A stretch of DNA of 64,000 bases from DATFDN01 sp963756495 (GCA_963756495.1 CAVWNS010000014.1:372001-436000), one strand, 5' to 3'; positions 1 to 8,961 are shown, numbered from the stretch's first letter. A program made the numbers and translations. Notes: a model not told the origin generated them from the sequence alone.

Positions 1-320
1 AGGAACCGCGTCGGGTCCGACATCAGGACCTTGTAGAACAGGGTCTCGTTCCGGTCGCAGAGGCCGACGAGGTAGATATACCGCTCCAGGTCGCTGGTCT
101 TGTTGTCGAGGTGCAGCATCACCCGCTCCACCTGTCGGTCGAGTGTCTCGACCGAATCGGGCAGCAGACCGATGAGACCGTGCTTCTCGCGCTCCCCCAC
201 CGTGAAGGCGGTTTCCTTGTTGCGGATGCTGTCGGCGAGCAGCGCCAGACCTGCCGGCAGAGTGCCTGCCTCGCTTGCGGCGCCCAGGCCGTCGCGGCTG
301 ACGGAGTTCGTGGGATTCAT
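1..320 (-). CDS. NAD-dependent malic enzyme, N-terminal part (runs off window)
   Basis: The reverse strand encodes the first 106 residues of a malic enzyme, which decarboxylates malate to pyruvate with NAD(P)+ in the cytoplasm. The diagnostic stretch includes EREKHGLIGLLP and, further on, DLERYIYLVGLCDRNETLFY, which match the conserved N-terminal malic domain. The protein starts at the ATG at 318-320, preceded by a clear AAGGAGG ribosome site. The gene is cut by the window edge, so the NAD-binding domain is not seen. Family assignment rests on motif recognition; the exact cofactor preference is inferred. Confidence 0.9.
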   Translation of the reverse strand, partial: MNPTNSVSRDGLGAASEAGTLPAGLALLADSIRNKETAFTVGEREKHGLIGLLPDSVETLDRQVERVMLHLDNKTSDLERYIYLVGLCDRNETLFYKVLMSDPTRF

Positions 321-350
321 TCCTGCTCCTCCTTCGGTTTCAAGAGCCAG

Positions 351-497
351 TTAATCCGGCTTGTCATCGCCCGTAAACATGTCGCATCCCTGTTTTTGGG
401 CTGGCCGGACGCGGACGGGCAGGACTACGAGCAGGTCCTCGGGATAGCAGAATCCTTCGATGCTCTCCAGCCGACGGCGGAGCTGGATCGCGAGCAT
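351..497 (-). CDS. Possible small hypothetical protein (48 aa)
   Basis: A short reverse-strand frame with GC-rich third positions runs from an ATG at 495-497 to a stop at 351. It contains the stretch LRRRLESIEGFCYPEDLLVV and ends in GDDKPD. There is no convincing ribosome site and no recognised family. It sits just upstream of the malic enzyme start on the same strand, so it could be a leader peptide or chance coding-like sequence. Confidence 0.25.
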   Translation of the reverse strand: MLAIQLRRRLESIEGFCYPEDLLVVLPVRVRPAQKQGCDMFTGDDKPD

Positions 498-567
498 CTT
501 CACGGTAATGTAATAGAAACGAATTATTGCTGCAAAACTCGGGAGGTAAATCCGTGGCGCGACCAGA

Positions 568-1203
568 ATGGGTGCCATGGAAAACGTCCTGCAATTCGTC
601 AGTGTCGTCACCGGCGTTCGCCCGATCGATCTTGTTTCCTTCGTCGTCGAGGCTATCGCGTGGCGCCCGCCAGAGGGGCATAGCGCGGCCAAGGCGCACG
701 TGGTGCATCACATTCCGGGCCGGGTGCGGATGCGAATCCCCGCCAAGCGGTGCAACCGGCGGTATTTCGTTGAGGTGAAGGATCGGCTGGAGCGATGCCC
801 GAGCACCATCGGCGTGGAGGTCAACGCGGCCTCCGCGAGTGTGCTGATCAGGTACATTGGCGTGCTGTCGGGCTTGCTGGCGGAGGTGACCGCCGCCGGA
901 ATTCATGAACTGGCCGAAGTCGGCGAGGAACGATGGTCGGGTCCGTCGCGCGCGGGTCGGCTGCTGGAACGCGTTGGTCGGATCGATGAACGGATCGCCC
1001 TTCCGACAGGCGGCTGCGTCAACGGGCACTCGGTCGCCCTGATCCGGCTGTTGATCGAGGCTGGCGTGCAGGTGTCGAGTGGCCGGCTGTTCAGCGCGGC
1101 ACTGCCGCTGCTTTGGTACGCGACGCAGCCAGCCGGCGGGGTTTTCCCCGCCAGACCCGGAAGCAGCAACAGCGCGCGGTGTGCGGCTTGTCCGATGCAT
1201 TGA
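568..1203 (+). CDS. HMA_2-like domain protein
   Basis: Cytoplasmic or membrane-associated protein of 211 residues. The segment around residues 45-95 (VHHIPGRVRMRIP, then a beta-alpha-beta pattern ending in ASASVLIRYIG) resembles the heavy-metal-associated-like domain called HMA_2, found in many bacterial proteins next to metal ATPases or alone. It lacks the CxxC motif of true metal chaperones, so metal binding is not implied. ATG 568 or the in-frame ATG 577 could start translation; neither has a well spaced ribosome site. The C-terminal 60 residues are low complexity. Function unknown. Confidence 0.6.
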   Translation: MGAMENVLQFVSVVTGVRPIDLVSFVVEAIAWRPPEGHSAAKAHVVHHIPGRVRMRIPAKRCNRRYFVEVKDRLERCPSTIGVEVNAASASVLIRYIGVLSGLLAEVTAAGIHELAEVGEERWSGPSRAGRLLERVGRIDERIALPTGGCVNGHSVALIRLLIEAGVQVSSGRLFSAALPLLWYATQPAGGVFPARPGSSNSARCAACPMH

Positions 1204-1268
1204 ATGCCGCGCAGGCGCCCATCAAGGGTTTGTCGAACCCGGCGACCCGTGGCTACTCTCCTTTGCCA

Positions 1269-1353
1269 GCGGGCGTGGCGGAATCGGTAGACGCACGAGA
1301 CTTAAAATCTTGCGCCGTACGGCGTGGGGGTTCGAATCCCCCCGCCCGCACCA
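1269..1353 (+). tRNA. tRNA-Leu (anticodon UAA)
   Basis: An 85-nt sequence folds as a class II tRNA: acceptor arm GCGGGCG paired with CGCCCGC, a T-arm carrying GGTTCGAATCC, and an anticodon stem CGAGA/TCTTG enclosing CTTAAAA with anticodon TAA at 1303-1305. An extra variable arm is present, as expected for leucine tRNA. The terminal CCA (1351-1353) is encoded. Confidence 0.97.
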
Positions 1354-1399
1354 GACGGTGAGACACGCCTTGCAGATGATCATGTTCGGGTTCGAATGC

Positions 1400-1420
1400 C
1401 GGCCGGGACCGACCCGGCCG
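1400..1420. terminator. Perfect 8-bp hairpin between tRNA-Leu and the convergent MFS gene
   Basis: CGGCCGGG (1400-1407), a 5-nt loop and CCCGGCCG (1413-1420) form a strong stem in the short space between two convergent genes. There is no T-run on either side, so factor-independent termination is only suggested by position. Confidence 0.35.
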
Positions 1421-1443
1421 ACCGTCGCGCGCGTCTGCGATGA

Positions 1444-2766
1444 CTACGCGGTTGCCATCTCCGTCTGCCGGCGTTGCGGACGTCCGATCAGCAGCAGGGC
1501 AACGCAGCCGATTACGACGAACCCGACGATCGGCAGCATCGCCAGCGCATAGCTGCCCGTCGCCTGCTTGGTGACGCCCATCAGGGTGTTGCAGACGAAC
1601 CCGAAGCCGGTGCCGATGCCGTTGATCATCGCGATTCCCGCGGCGGAGCTGCGCGAGGACAGCCATTCCGAGGCGAGCGCCCAGAACGGACCGCGCGTGA
1701 CGGAGGTCGCGACGACCGTGACGCACAGCAGGATGATGCTCGGCAGCAGCGCCGGGAACGGGATCAGCAGCACCAGCGCGACCCCGCTCAGTGCGAGCGG
1801 GGCTAGCGTGTGCCAGAAGCGCTCGCCCGCCACGTCGGACCGCAATCCCCACCAGATCATCGCGCCAGCAGAGAGCAAATAGGGCAAGGCGTTCAGCCAC
1901 CCGACGGTCGTGGTCGAGACGCCAAACGACTTGATGAACTGCGGCTGCCACAGTCCCAGCCCGGAGCTGGCGGTTGCACCCCCAGCATAGACCAGCGCCA
2001 TCGCGAGCACGTAGCGGTTGCGGATCACCGACAGCGCTGGGGCGTGCCCGACGGGCTTGACCTGCCGCCGCTCCTGTTCCAGCCGTCCGAACAGCCAGTC
2101 GCGCTCGCCGACGGAGAGCCAGGAAGCCTGCGCCGGCGCATCCGTTAGCCAGACCAGCGCGACCAGGCCAAGCAGCACGGCGGGCGCGGCCTCCATGATG
2201 AACAGCCACTGCCAGCCGGCGATGCCCAGCACCCCGCTCATGCCTAGCAGCGCGGCCGAGACCGGGGAGCCGACGAATCCCGAAACCGGGATCGCCACCA
2301 TAAAGATGCCGACGATCCGGGCGCGCTGCTCGGCGGGAAACCAGTATGTCAAATAGAGGATCACGCCGGGGAAGAACCCCGCCTCGGCGGCGCCCAGCAG
2401 GAAACGCAGCAGCACGAACGAGCCCGGCCCCGCTGTCAGCGCCATGCAGCCCGAGACGATGCCCCAGGAGACCATGATGCGCGCGATCCAGCGCCGCGCG
2501 CCGAACCGCTCCAGCGCCAGATTGCTGGGAACCTCGAACAGGCAGTAGGAGACGAAGAAGATGCCGCCGCCGAACCCGAACACCGAGGCCGAGATGCCGA
2601 CGGCCTTGTTCATCTGCAGGGCCGCGAACCCGGCATTGGTGCGGTCAATATAGCAGACCAGGTAGGCGAGCATCAGGAACGGCAGCAGCCGCCAGCTGAC
2701 CTTGCGCATCGTCTGCCGCCCGAGCGCGTCATCTGGCGCCCCGCTGGCGGTCCCAGCATGGACCAT
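1444..2766 (-). CDS. MFS transporter, anion:cation symporter (ACS) family
   Basis: Inner-membrane secondary transporter with about twelve hydrophobic segments. The N-terminal part has the ACS-type signature YIDRTNAGFAALQM followed by FFVSYCLFEVPSNL and RFLLGAAEAGFFPGVILYL, typical of tartrate, phthalate and other organic-anion carriers. The chosen ATG (2764-2766, MVHAG) has AAAGGAAAAGAG directly upstream; an earlier in-frame ATG at 2781 would overlap that site and has its own SD too close. The gene is divergent from the lytic transglycosylase. Substrate not predictable from sequence. Confidence 0.85.
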   Translation of the reverse strand: MVHAGTASGAPDDALGRQTMRKVSWRLLPFLMLAYLVCYIDRTNAGFAALQMNKAVGISASVFGFGGGIFFVSYCLFEVPSNLALERFGARRWIARIMVSWGIVSGCMALTAGPGSFVLLRFLLGAAEAGFFPGVILYLTYWFPAEQRARIVGIFMVAIPVSGFVGSPVSAALLGMSGVLGIAGWQWLFIMEAAPAVLLGLVALVWLTDAPAQASWLSVGERDWLFGRLEQERRQVKPVGHAPALSVIRNRYVLAMALVYAGGATASSGLGLWQPQFIKSFGVSTTTVGWLNALPYLLSAGAMIWWGLRSDVAGERFWHTLAPLALSGVALVLLIPFPALLPSIILLCVTVVATSVTRGPFWALASEWLSSRSSAAGIAMINGIGTGFGFVCNTLMGVTKQATGSYALAMLPIVGFVVIGCVALLLIGRPQRRQTEMATA

Positions 2767-2849
2767 CTCTTTTCCTTTCATCCTTCCATCCAGCCTAGCA
2801 TCGTAATCTGGTTGCGGCGAAGCGACGCGGCGTGGCAGACAGCCGCGCC

Positions 2850-3839
2850 ATGATCTCCCGTCGCTTGCTGCTGCCCGCGATTCCCCTCGCCCTCGCAGCG
2901 CCTTTTCTCGCGCGGGCGGCTGCGGCGCCGGGCCCGTCGAGCCCGGGCGACTTCCAGTCGTTCCTGGCCGGACTCCGCGCCGATGCTCGTCGGGCAGGCG
3001 TGTCCGCGCCGACGCTCGACGGCGCGCTGGACGATGTGCAGCCCAATCAGCGTGTGCTCGACAAGATCCGTCATCCGCCCGAGTTCACCATGACCTGGGC
3101 GCAGTACCGGGCAATGCTCGTCACCGACCAGCGGATCGCCGACGGGCGCGCGGCCCTCGATCGCAACGCCGCCCTGTTCCGCGCGGTCGAGAACCGCTAC
3201 GGCGTGCCGGCCAGCGTCATCCTGGGCATCTGGGGGCTGGAATCGAGTTACGGCACGAAAACCGGCGACTACGGCGTGGTGGAATCGCTGGCGACCCTCG
3301 CCTGGGGCAGCACGCGGCACGCGTTCTTCCGCTCCGAACTCCTGGCCGCGCTCCGCATCCTCGATCACGGCGATGTCGTGCCGGGGCGCATGACGGGGTC
3401 GTATGCGGGGGCGATGGGCCAGCCGCAGTTCATGCCGACCTCGTTCCTGCACTACGCGGTGGACTTCCAGGGGGACGGCCGGCGCGACATCTGGACCAGC
3501 ACGCCCGACGTGCTCGCCTCGATCGCGAACTACCTGGCGCGCAACGGCTGGGTGCCGGGCGAGGGCTGGGGGATGCCAGTGGTGGTGCCGCCTGGGTTTG
3601 ATCCCGCGTTGGCCGGCCGCGACGACCGCCGACCGCTTGCCGTCTGGGGCGAGCTTGGGCTGCGCGCCCTCGACGGCCGTGCGCTGACCGGCGAGCGGGA
3701 CGCGGCGCTGGTCCTGCCGGACGGCGCGGGCGGAGAGGGCTTTCTGGCGTTCGCCAACTTCGCCGCCATCCGGCGCTACAATCCCTCCGACTTCTATGCG
3801 TTGGTCGTCGGCCTGATCGGGGATGACGTGCTCGCGTGA
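2850..3839 (+). CDS. Lytic murein transglycosylase (MltB/SLT_2 family)
   Basis: Cleaves peptidoglycan glycan strands non-hydrolytically in the periplasm. The protein starts with a secretion signal (MISRRLLL, a hydrophobic core, then an ARA-type cleavage site) and carries the MltB core: ILGIWGLESSYG with the catalytic Glu, GSYAGAMGQPQFMPTSF, DGRRDIWTSTPDVLASIANYL. Length (about 330 aa) is normal for the family. A GTG at 2832 is an alternative start that adds six residues before the signal peptide. The following gene is a PBP-type carboxypeptidase, so the two form a cell-wall remodelling pair. Confidence 0.9.
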   Translation: MISRRLLLPAIPLALAAPFLARAAAAPGPSSPGDFQSFLAGLRADARRAGVSAPTLDGALDDVQPNQRVLDKIRHPPEFTMTWAQYRAMLVTDQRIADGRAALDRNAALFRAVENRYGVPASVILGIWGLESSYGTKTGDYGVVESLATLAWGSTRHAFFRSELLAALRILDHGDVVPGRMTGSYAGAMGQPQFMPTSFLHYAVDFQGDGRRDIWTSTPDVLASIANYLARNGWVPGEGWGMPVVVPPGFDPALAGRDDRRPLAVWGELGLRALDGRALTGERDAALVLPDGAGGEGFLAFANFAAIRRYNPSDFYALVVGLIGDDVLA

Positions 3840-3933
3840 GGCGCCCTCCGGAGGCGCCCGTCGTGCTGGACCGGGGCCGCCGCGCGGGAGTAACCGATTG
3901 CCCAGATCGTGGTCGAACAGGAGGCCCACTTTC

Positions 3934-5151
3934 ATGCTGACCCGACGCTCCGCGATGCTCGGAGCCGCATTGTTGGCCGGCGGCGCTCCGGCTGTCGCCG
4001 CCGCCCGTCCATCCCGCGCGAAAGGCGCCGCGCTGGACGGCGCGGACGGACAGAACCGAGGCACGCCCGCGACCACGCCGCTGGGCCCGGTCGCCACGGC
4101 CGCCCGCTGGGCATTCGGGATGGATTTCAACACCGGCGCAGAACTGATCGACAAAGCCGCGGACGAGGAGATGCCGCCCTCGTCCATGACCAAGCTGATG
4201 ACGCTCTATATCGTCTATTCCCGCCTGCGCGACGGACGGATGAAGCTCGACGACATGCTGCCCGTCTCGGAACAGGCATGGCGCATGGGCGGATCGAAGA
4301 TGTTCGTGCAGGTCGGGACCCAGGTCCGGGTCGAGGACCTGATCCGCGGCATCGAGGTCGACTCGGGCAATGACGCCTGCATCGTGCTGGCCGAGGCGAT
4401 CGCCGGGTCTGAGCAGCAGTTTGCCGAACTGATGAACGAGACGGCGAAGAAGATTGGCCTGACCCACTCCAACTTCCGCAACAGCACCGGCTGGCCCGAT
4501 CCCGAGCACTACATGAGCGCGCGCGACATCGGCATGCTGGCCGCCGCGATCATCCGGCAGTTCCCCGACTACTACCGCTATGCCGGTGAAAAGACGTTCC
4601 GGTATGACAATATAGAACAAGGCAACCGCAACCCTCTCGTGCAGAAGGGCACTGCCGACGGGCTGAAGACGGGGCACACCGAGGCCGGCGGCTTCGGGCT
4701 GGTCGCCAGCACGCTGCGCAGCGACCGGCGGGTGATCCTTGTGCTGAACGGAATGACGTCCATGCACCAGCGGGCGGAGGAGGGCGAGCGTCTGATGGAT
4801 TGGGCATTCTCCAACTTCGAGGACGTGACGCTGTTCGCCGGCAACGAGCCGGTTGACCACGCGCCGGTCTGGCTCGGCGCCACGCCCACCGTACCGCTGG
4901 TGGTGAGCGACGCGGCCGGGCTGGTGGTCACCATGCCGCGCAACTGGCGCAAGACCGCTTCGGTCAAGCTCGACTACGACACGCCGATCCGGGCACCGGT
5001 GGCGCGAGGCACGCGGCTCGGCACCGTCACCATCGCAGGAAAGGGGGTGCCGAACATGGAGATCCCGCTGGTCGCCGCCGTCGATGTGCCGAAGCTCGGC
5101 CTGCCGGGGCGCGCTATAGCCGTGCTGACCCACTACGTCCACGGAGGCTGA
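3934..5151 (+). CDS. D-alanyl-D-alanine carboxypeptidase (PBP5/6 family)
   Basis: Trims the terminal D-Ala from peptidoglycan pentapeptides in the periplasm. All three penicillin-binding motifs are present: SSMTK (SxxK), DSGND (SxN) and LKTGHTEAGG (KTG). A signal peptide with an RR pair (MLTRRSAMLGAALLAGG) begins at ATG 3934, preceded by CAGGAGG at a good distance. A C-terminal PBP5-associated beta domain follows the catalytic domain and the protein lacks a clear C-terminal transmembrane anchor. The stop codon lies 13 bases before the likely start of tmk, so the two are probably co-transcribed. Confidence 0.93.
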   Translation: MLTRRSAMLGAALLAGGAPAVAAARPSRAKGAALDGADGQNRGTPATTPLGPVATAARWAFGMDFNTGAELIDKAADEEMPPSSMTKLMTLYIVYSRLRDGRMKLDDMLPVSEQAWRMGGSKMFVQVGTQVRVEDLIRGIEVDSGNDACIVLAEAIAGSEQQFAELMNETAKKIGLTHSNFRNSTGWPDPEHYMSARDIGMLAAAIIRQFPDYYRYAGEKTFRYDNIEQGNRNPLVQKGTADGLKTGHTEAGGFGLVASTLRSDRRVILVLNGMTSMHQRAEEGERLMDWAFSNFEDVTLFAGNEPVDHAPVWLGATPTVPLVVSDAAGLVVTMPRNWRKTASVKLDYDTPIRAPVARGTRLGTVTIAGKGVPNMEIPLVAAVDVPKLGLPGRAIAVLTHYVHGG

Positions 5152-5164
5152 CAGAGTTGGGGGG

Positions 5165-5827
5165 CTGACAGAGCTGGCCGGCCGCTTCATCACCCTGGAG
5201 GGGGGGGAAGGGGCCGGCAAGACGACCCAGGCACGGCTGCTGGCCGACGCGCTGGCCGCGTGTGGCCTTCCCGTCCTGCGCACGCGCGAACCGGGCGGAG
5301 CGCCCGGCGCGGAGGCGCTGCGCACGCTGCTTCTATCCGGGGACATCGCCTTCGCGCCCCTCGCCGAGACCTTGCTGCACTTCGCCGCCCGCGCGGAACA
5401 CGTCGCCCGTGCCATCCGTCCCGCCCTGGAGGCGGGCACCTGGGTCGCGTGCGACCGCTTCGCGGACTCCACAATGGCCTACCAGGGATGGGGTCTCGGC
5501 GCCGACCGGCCGACGATCGCCGCACTGACCGCGATGATCGGCCTCGTCCCCGACCTGACCCTCATCCTGACCGTCGCGCCGGAGACGGCTGCCGCCCGCA
5601 TGGCTGCGCGCGGCGCGGCGCCGGATCGTTACGAACGCCTGGACGGCGGATTCCATGCGCGGGTCGCGGCCGGATTCCGCGCCATCGCGCAGGCGGAGCC
5701 CGCGCGCTGCGTGCTGGTGGACGCGAACGCCGATCCGGTGTCGGTGCACGAGACGATTTTGGGCATCGTGCGGCAACGGTTTTCGCTCGACGCCGCTTCC
5801 GCGCCGTTCCCGCGCGGGCCCGGGTAG
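5165..5827 (+). CDS. tmk: Thymidylate kinase (apparent CTG start)
   Basis: Phosphorylates dTMP to dTDP. The protein opens with a P-loop (LEGGEGAGKTTQARLL), followed by RTREPGG, DRFADSTMAYQGWG and a LID region ending in DRYERLDGGFHARV, all hallmarks of bacterial Tmk; length (220 aa) is normal. No ATG, GTG or TTG lies in this frame upstream of residue 69 (TTG 5372), which is well inside the conserved core. The most likely start is CTG 5165 (reading MTELAGRFITLEGG), just after a G-rich stretch and 13 bases after the dacC-type gene. An 11-bp direct repeat GGCTGACAGAG surrounds this junction (5146-5156 and 5163-5173). Confidence 0.88.
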   Translation: MTELAGRFITLEGGEGAGKTTQARLLADALAACGLPVLRTREPGGAPGAEALRTLLLSGDIAFAPLAETLLHFAARAEHVARAIRPALEAGTWVACDRFADSTMAYQGWGLGADRPTIAALTAMIGLVPDLTLILTVAPETAAARMAARGAAPDRYERLDGGFHARVAAGFRAIAQAEPARCVLVDANADPVSVHETILGIVRQRFSLDAASAPFPRGPG

Positions 5828-5832
5828 CGGGA

Positions 5833-6384
5833 TCAGCCCGAAGCCCGCTCCACCCCGCACCACCCGGCGATGGTCAGCGCCAGCACCCGCGTGACCTGGT
5901 GCACGGACTCCAGGCCGACGCTCTCGTCGATGCCGTGGATGTTGTCTGAATCCGGCCCGTAGCACGTGGCCTGCGTGCCCTGGTACAGCGCGTAGAACCG
6001 GGCATCCGTCAGTCCCGTCGCGGCGTAATGGCGCAATTCCCGGCCGGTTATCTCCTCATGCAGCGCGCTGACGGCCCGGGCGATCGGCTGTTCGGCGGGG
6101 AAGGTGCATCCGTCCGCCATGAACCCTTTGAATTCCACGGTCGCACGCGCCCCGTTCAGCCCCGCAGCGGCCTCGGCGACCAGCGCCTCGATATCGCGCG
6201 CGACTTGCCGGCCGTCTTCCAGGACCAGCACCGGCAGCTTCTCCAGCGGATTATGCCGCGGCAGGGTGGTGTCGCTGTTCCAGGGAACCTCGGCGACAAG
6301 CTCGAACGGGACCGCCTTCTCGGCCAGCGCGATGCGGACCTTTCGCGCATACGGGCTCGGGGTCGCGCTGATCAACTTCATCAT
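5833..6384 (-). CDS. Chimeric ORF: GST N-terminal domain fused to the C-terminal end of an M20 peptidase
   Basis: Residues 1 to about 58 are a glutathione S-transferase thioredoxin-like domain (KLISATPSPYARKVRIALAE, PLEKLPVLVLEDG). From about residue 60 the sequence switches to the C-terminal part of an ArgE/DapE-like M20 metallopeptidase: DIEALVAEAA, VEFKGFMADGCTFPAEQPIARA, TGLTDARFYALYQGT, CYGPDSDNIHGIDESVGLESV, ending WCGVE. The GST helical domain and the M20 catalytic N-terminus are both missing, so neither parent activity is expected. The joint lies near 6205. The start ATG overlaps the stop of the upstream hydrolase gene. Confidence 0.8.
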   Translation of the reverse strand: MMKLISATPSPYARKVRIALAEKAVPFELVAEVPWNSDTTLPRHNPLEKLPVLVLEDGRQVARDIEALVAEAAAGLNGARATVEFKGFMADGCTFPAEQPIARAVSALHEEITGRELRHYAATGLTDARFYALYQGTQATCYGPDSDNIHGIDESVGLESVHQVTRVLALTIAGWCGVERASG

Positions 6385-7277
6385 GGGCCAGACCTTCCGT
6401 GCACTGCCCGCAAGGCGTCGATCACCGCGTCCGGCGCCTCGCGGGGCAGGAAGTGGCCCGCGACGGGAACGACCCGGCGGTCATAGGACTCGCCGAAATG
6501 GCGCGCGTGGCGCTCCGATCCCTCAGGCGGCGTCACGCCATCGGCTGCGCCGTGCAGGACGATGGTGGGGACTTGGATGCGCGGCTGCTGAGCCAGGCGT
6601 TGCTCGATCGCTTCCAGCGCCGGATCGCCGGGCACCGCGGCGTAGCGGTGACGATAGGACTGGATCACCACGTCCACGAAATCGGGATGGTCGAAGCTCG
6701 GGGCGGTGCGGGCATAGGTCGCGTCATCGAAGCGCCAGTTGGGCGACCACAGGCGCCACAGCAGGCGGCAGATGTCGTGGCGCTTCGCAACCAGTCCGGC
6801 GTGGCCGCGCGCTGTGTGGAAATACCACTGGTACCACAGCCGCAACTCTTGCTCGGCGCCGGCGGGTTGCGCCGCGCCGGCGATATCCTGGATGTTGTAG
6901 CCGGTGATCGAGACCAGGGCGCGGACCCGCTCCGGCCACAAGGCCGCGACGATGCAGGCGGCCCGGCCGCCCCAGTCGTAGCCGGCAAGCGTCGCGCATG
7001 GCAGGCTGAGCGCGTCCATGAACCCCAGAAGGTCAGAGCCCAGCGCGGCCTGCTGGCCGGAGCGCGGCGTCTCGGCACGCAGGAACCGGGTCGGCCCATA
7101 GCCGCGCAGCCAGGGTACCAGCACGCGCCAGCCCAAGCCGGCCAGCACCGGCGTTACCCCGTCCCAGGCGCGGGGGTCGTCGGGAAACCCGTGCAGGAGG
7201 ATGACGGGCGGCCCGATGCGCGGGCCGGCATCCTCGAACGCGATCTCAAGCGTGTCGGTGCGGACGGTGTCGTGCAT
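6381..7277 (-). CDS. Alpha/beta-fold hydrolase (epoxide hydrolase-like)
   Basis: Predicted cytoplasmic hydrolase of 298 residues. The oxyanion-hole motif HGFPDDPRAW, the nucleophile elbow LAGYDWGGRAAC (Asp nucleophile, as in epoxide hydrolases and haloalkane dehalogenases) and the C-terminal GHFLPREAPD with the catalytic His are visible. The ATG at 7275-7277 begins MHDTVRTDTLEIAF; an in-frame extension upstream to 7409 is not conserved-looking and overlaps the next gene. The stop overlaps the start of the GST/M20 chimera by four bases. Confidence 0.85.
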   Translation of the reverse strand: MHDTVRTDTLEIAFEDAGPRIGPPVILLHGFPDDPRAWDGVTPVLAGLGWRVLVPWLRGYGPTRFLRAETPRSGQQAALGSDLLGFMDALSLPCATLAGYDWGGRAACIVAALWPERVRALVSITGYNIQDIAGAAQPAGAEQELRLWYQWYFHTARGHAGLVAKRHDICRLLWRLWSPNWRFDDATYARTAPSFDHPDFVDVVIQSYRHRYAAVPGDPALEAIEQRLAQQPRIQVPTIVLHGAADGVTPPEGSERHARHFGESYDRRVVPVAGHFLPREAPDAVIDALRAVHGRSGP

Positions 7278-7336
7278 CGGTCCATCGCACCAGCGGACAG
7301 CCCGGCGCGCAAGCTGGCGGCGCTGCTCGTTCCGGC

Positions 7337-8114
7337 TCAGTGGCTGGCGAGCGAGACCGTCCCGGTGATGGCATGCACGACAAGCCGGGCCAGCGACCGG
7401 GCCACGCACAGATAGCCCCGGTCATTGTGATGCAGGGAATCGGGCGCGGTGAACGCGGCCGGGGCGACCCCTTCGGTCTCCCAGCCGGCCATCAGCCGGT
7501 CGCGGGAGAACAGGCCCGCTCCGGACCCACGCGCCGCCTGGGCGAGTGCCACCTCGATGGCATCGTGATCGGTCGAGGCGAGGATGCGCGGCGCGCGCTG
7601 GTTGTCCATCAGCACGACGTCGATGCCCGCCGCCTCCAACCGCCGCACGCCCGCGGCAACCTGGGTCTCGAAAACATCGCTGTCGTCGTGGTGCAGGGCG
7701 GCGTTGGCACCGACCTGCCAGATGACCAGCTGAGGTCGCACCGCAATCACGTCGGACTCGATTCGCGCCGAACTCGCCACCGGCGTCCTGACCGGAGATC
7801 CCCCTATTGAGCACCGCAATATGCCAATTGGGCAGGGCGGCACCGAGCTCGGCCTGAAGCACGGCCGGGTAGGTGCGGGCCGGGGCGGAGGCGGCGACGC
7901 CCTGGGTGGAGGAGGAGCCGAGCGCGACGATCACCCCGGGCTGCCCCTGCAGGAGCGCCGCGCGCAGGTGCGGCAACGCGAGCGCCGACATTGGCGGGTC
8001 TGCCGGGCAGGTCCCGGCCTGTGTCGGCCCAGCGGCGCCGATCAGGCCGAGGGAAAGGAGAATTGCGAGGAGGCAGAGACGGCGCGACTGGACCACCAGC
8101 CTTTTGAGCCACAT
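7337..8114 (-). pseudogene. SGNH/GDSL-type esterase, frameshifted as sequenced
   Basis: Two overlapping frames together make a secreted SGNH hydrolase. The N-terminal part (from ATG 8112-8114) has a signal peptide, then VIVALGSSSTQGVAA (block I with the catalytic Ser) and NRGISGQDA (block II Gly). After a one-base shift near 7767 the protein continues RIESDVIAVRPQLVIWQVGANAAL (block III region) and ends with DSLHHNDRGYLCVA (block V, Asp-His). The break is a single indel with intact coding on both sides, so a sequencing error or a very recent mutation. It lies downstream of the DUF6065 gene on the same strand and may be in its operon. Confidence 0.8.
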
Positions 8115-8158
8115 CCTTTGTAGCAAGACAAGGCAAAAATTTTGAGACGGGCGCGGAG

Positions 8159-8961
8159 TCAGCCGGACTTCTGCTCCTCGCGGGCGCGGCGTTTGCGCGC
8201 TGCGGCGGCGTACTGGCCCCGGGGGCGGTTCACCTGCACATTGGGCCGCACGACGGTGTCGTAGTAGTCGTCCCAATCCTCCGGCCCCAGGCCTGTCAGA
8301 TCAGGCACAAGCTGGTAGTCGTTCAGCGTCGCCTCGTCGTAAGCTTGGCGTGGCAGGGGCTGCACCTGGAGCAGTGGGAAGTCGGCGTGGAAGTCGATCG
8401 GCACGTTGGTCTTGGTAATCCGCATGTTGGTGATCAGAGGCCCGAACCAGCGGTCCGTTTCGATGATCCCTTCATACAGCTCATAGGTCCCGCTGCGCGG
8501 AACATTGGCGGGCGCGCGGACCAGCGCGCTCCACCCTGCCCGGGTGCGTAGCACCAGCCCGGTCCACATCTGCAGCAGCCCAGGCTCCTGCAGGGCGCCC
8601 AGGAAGGGGGGGAGAACTCCCGGATCTCTTCCGGCGCCACGGCGTCGAACTGCTGGCGGAAGTCGGGGAACTGCGCCGCTTTCAGCGGGTACCACTGGCC
8701 CGCCCCCTCCCATGTCCAGATCATGTCGTTGCCGTCCCATTGCACGCTGAAGCTAATGGGCGGAAACACATACCAGCCGAAGGCCGACGCGGATGTGGCG
8801 GGCTCGCAATATCGGAATGCGCGCGTCGGCAGAGAACCCGCGGCCGACCGGTCGGCCCGCATGGGATATCGGGCGGTGGGTATGAAGCGGTGAAACGTGA
8901 TCAGCGGCGTCCGCGCGGCTGGCTCTGCGACCGGTTCGGCGTTTGATGTGGTCAGGGTCAC
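8159..8961 (-). pseudogene. DUF6065 family protein, one frameshift as sequenced
   Basis: About 267 residues when two frames are joined. The N-terminal part contains PMRADRSAAGSLPTRAFRYCEPATSA and FGWYVFPP, then WDGNDMIWTWEGAGQWYPL, which I recognise as the DUF6065 family of unknown function. The frame changes at a run of seven G (8606-8612) and continues through ITNMRITKTNVPIDFHADFPLLQ to a basic C-terminus ending REEQKSG. The homopolymer position suggests a sequencing error. A GTG at 8959-8961 is the likely start. It lies 93 bases after the repeat-peptide gene on the same strand, and the two probably share a transcript. No catalytic motif is recognised. Confidence 0.75.

Noticed and set aside
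3430..5472. Long minus-strand open frame (680 aa) opposite the carboxypeptidase and tmk
   Set aside because: High GC keeps antisense frames open; it is Arg/Ala/Pro-rich without domains and overlaps two clear genes.
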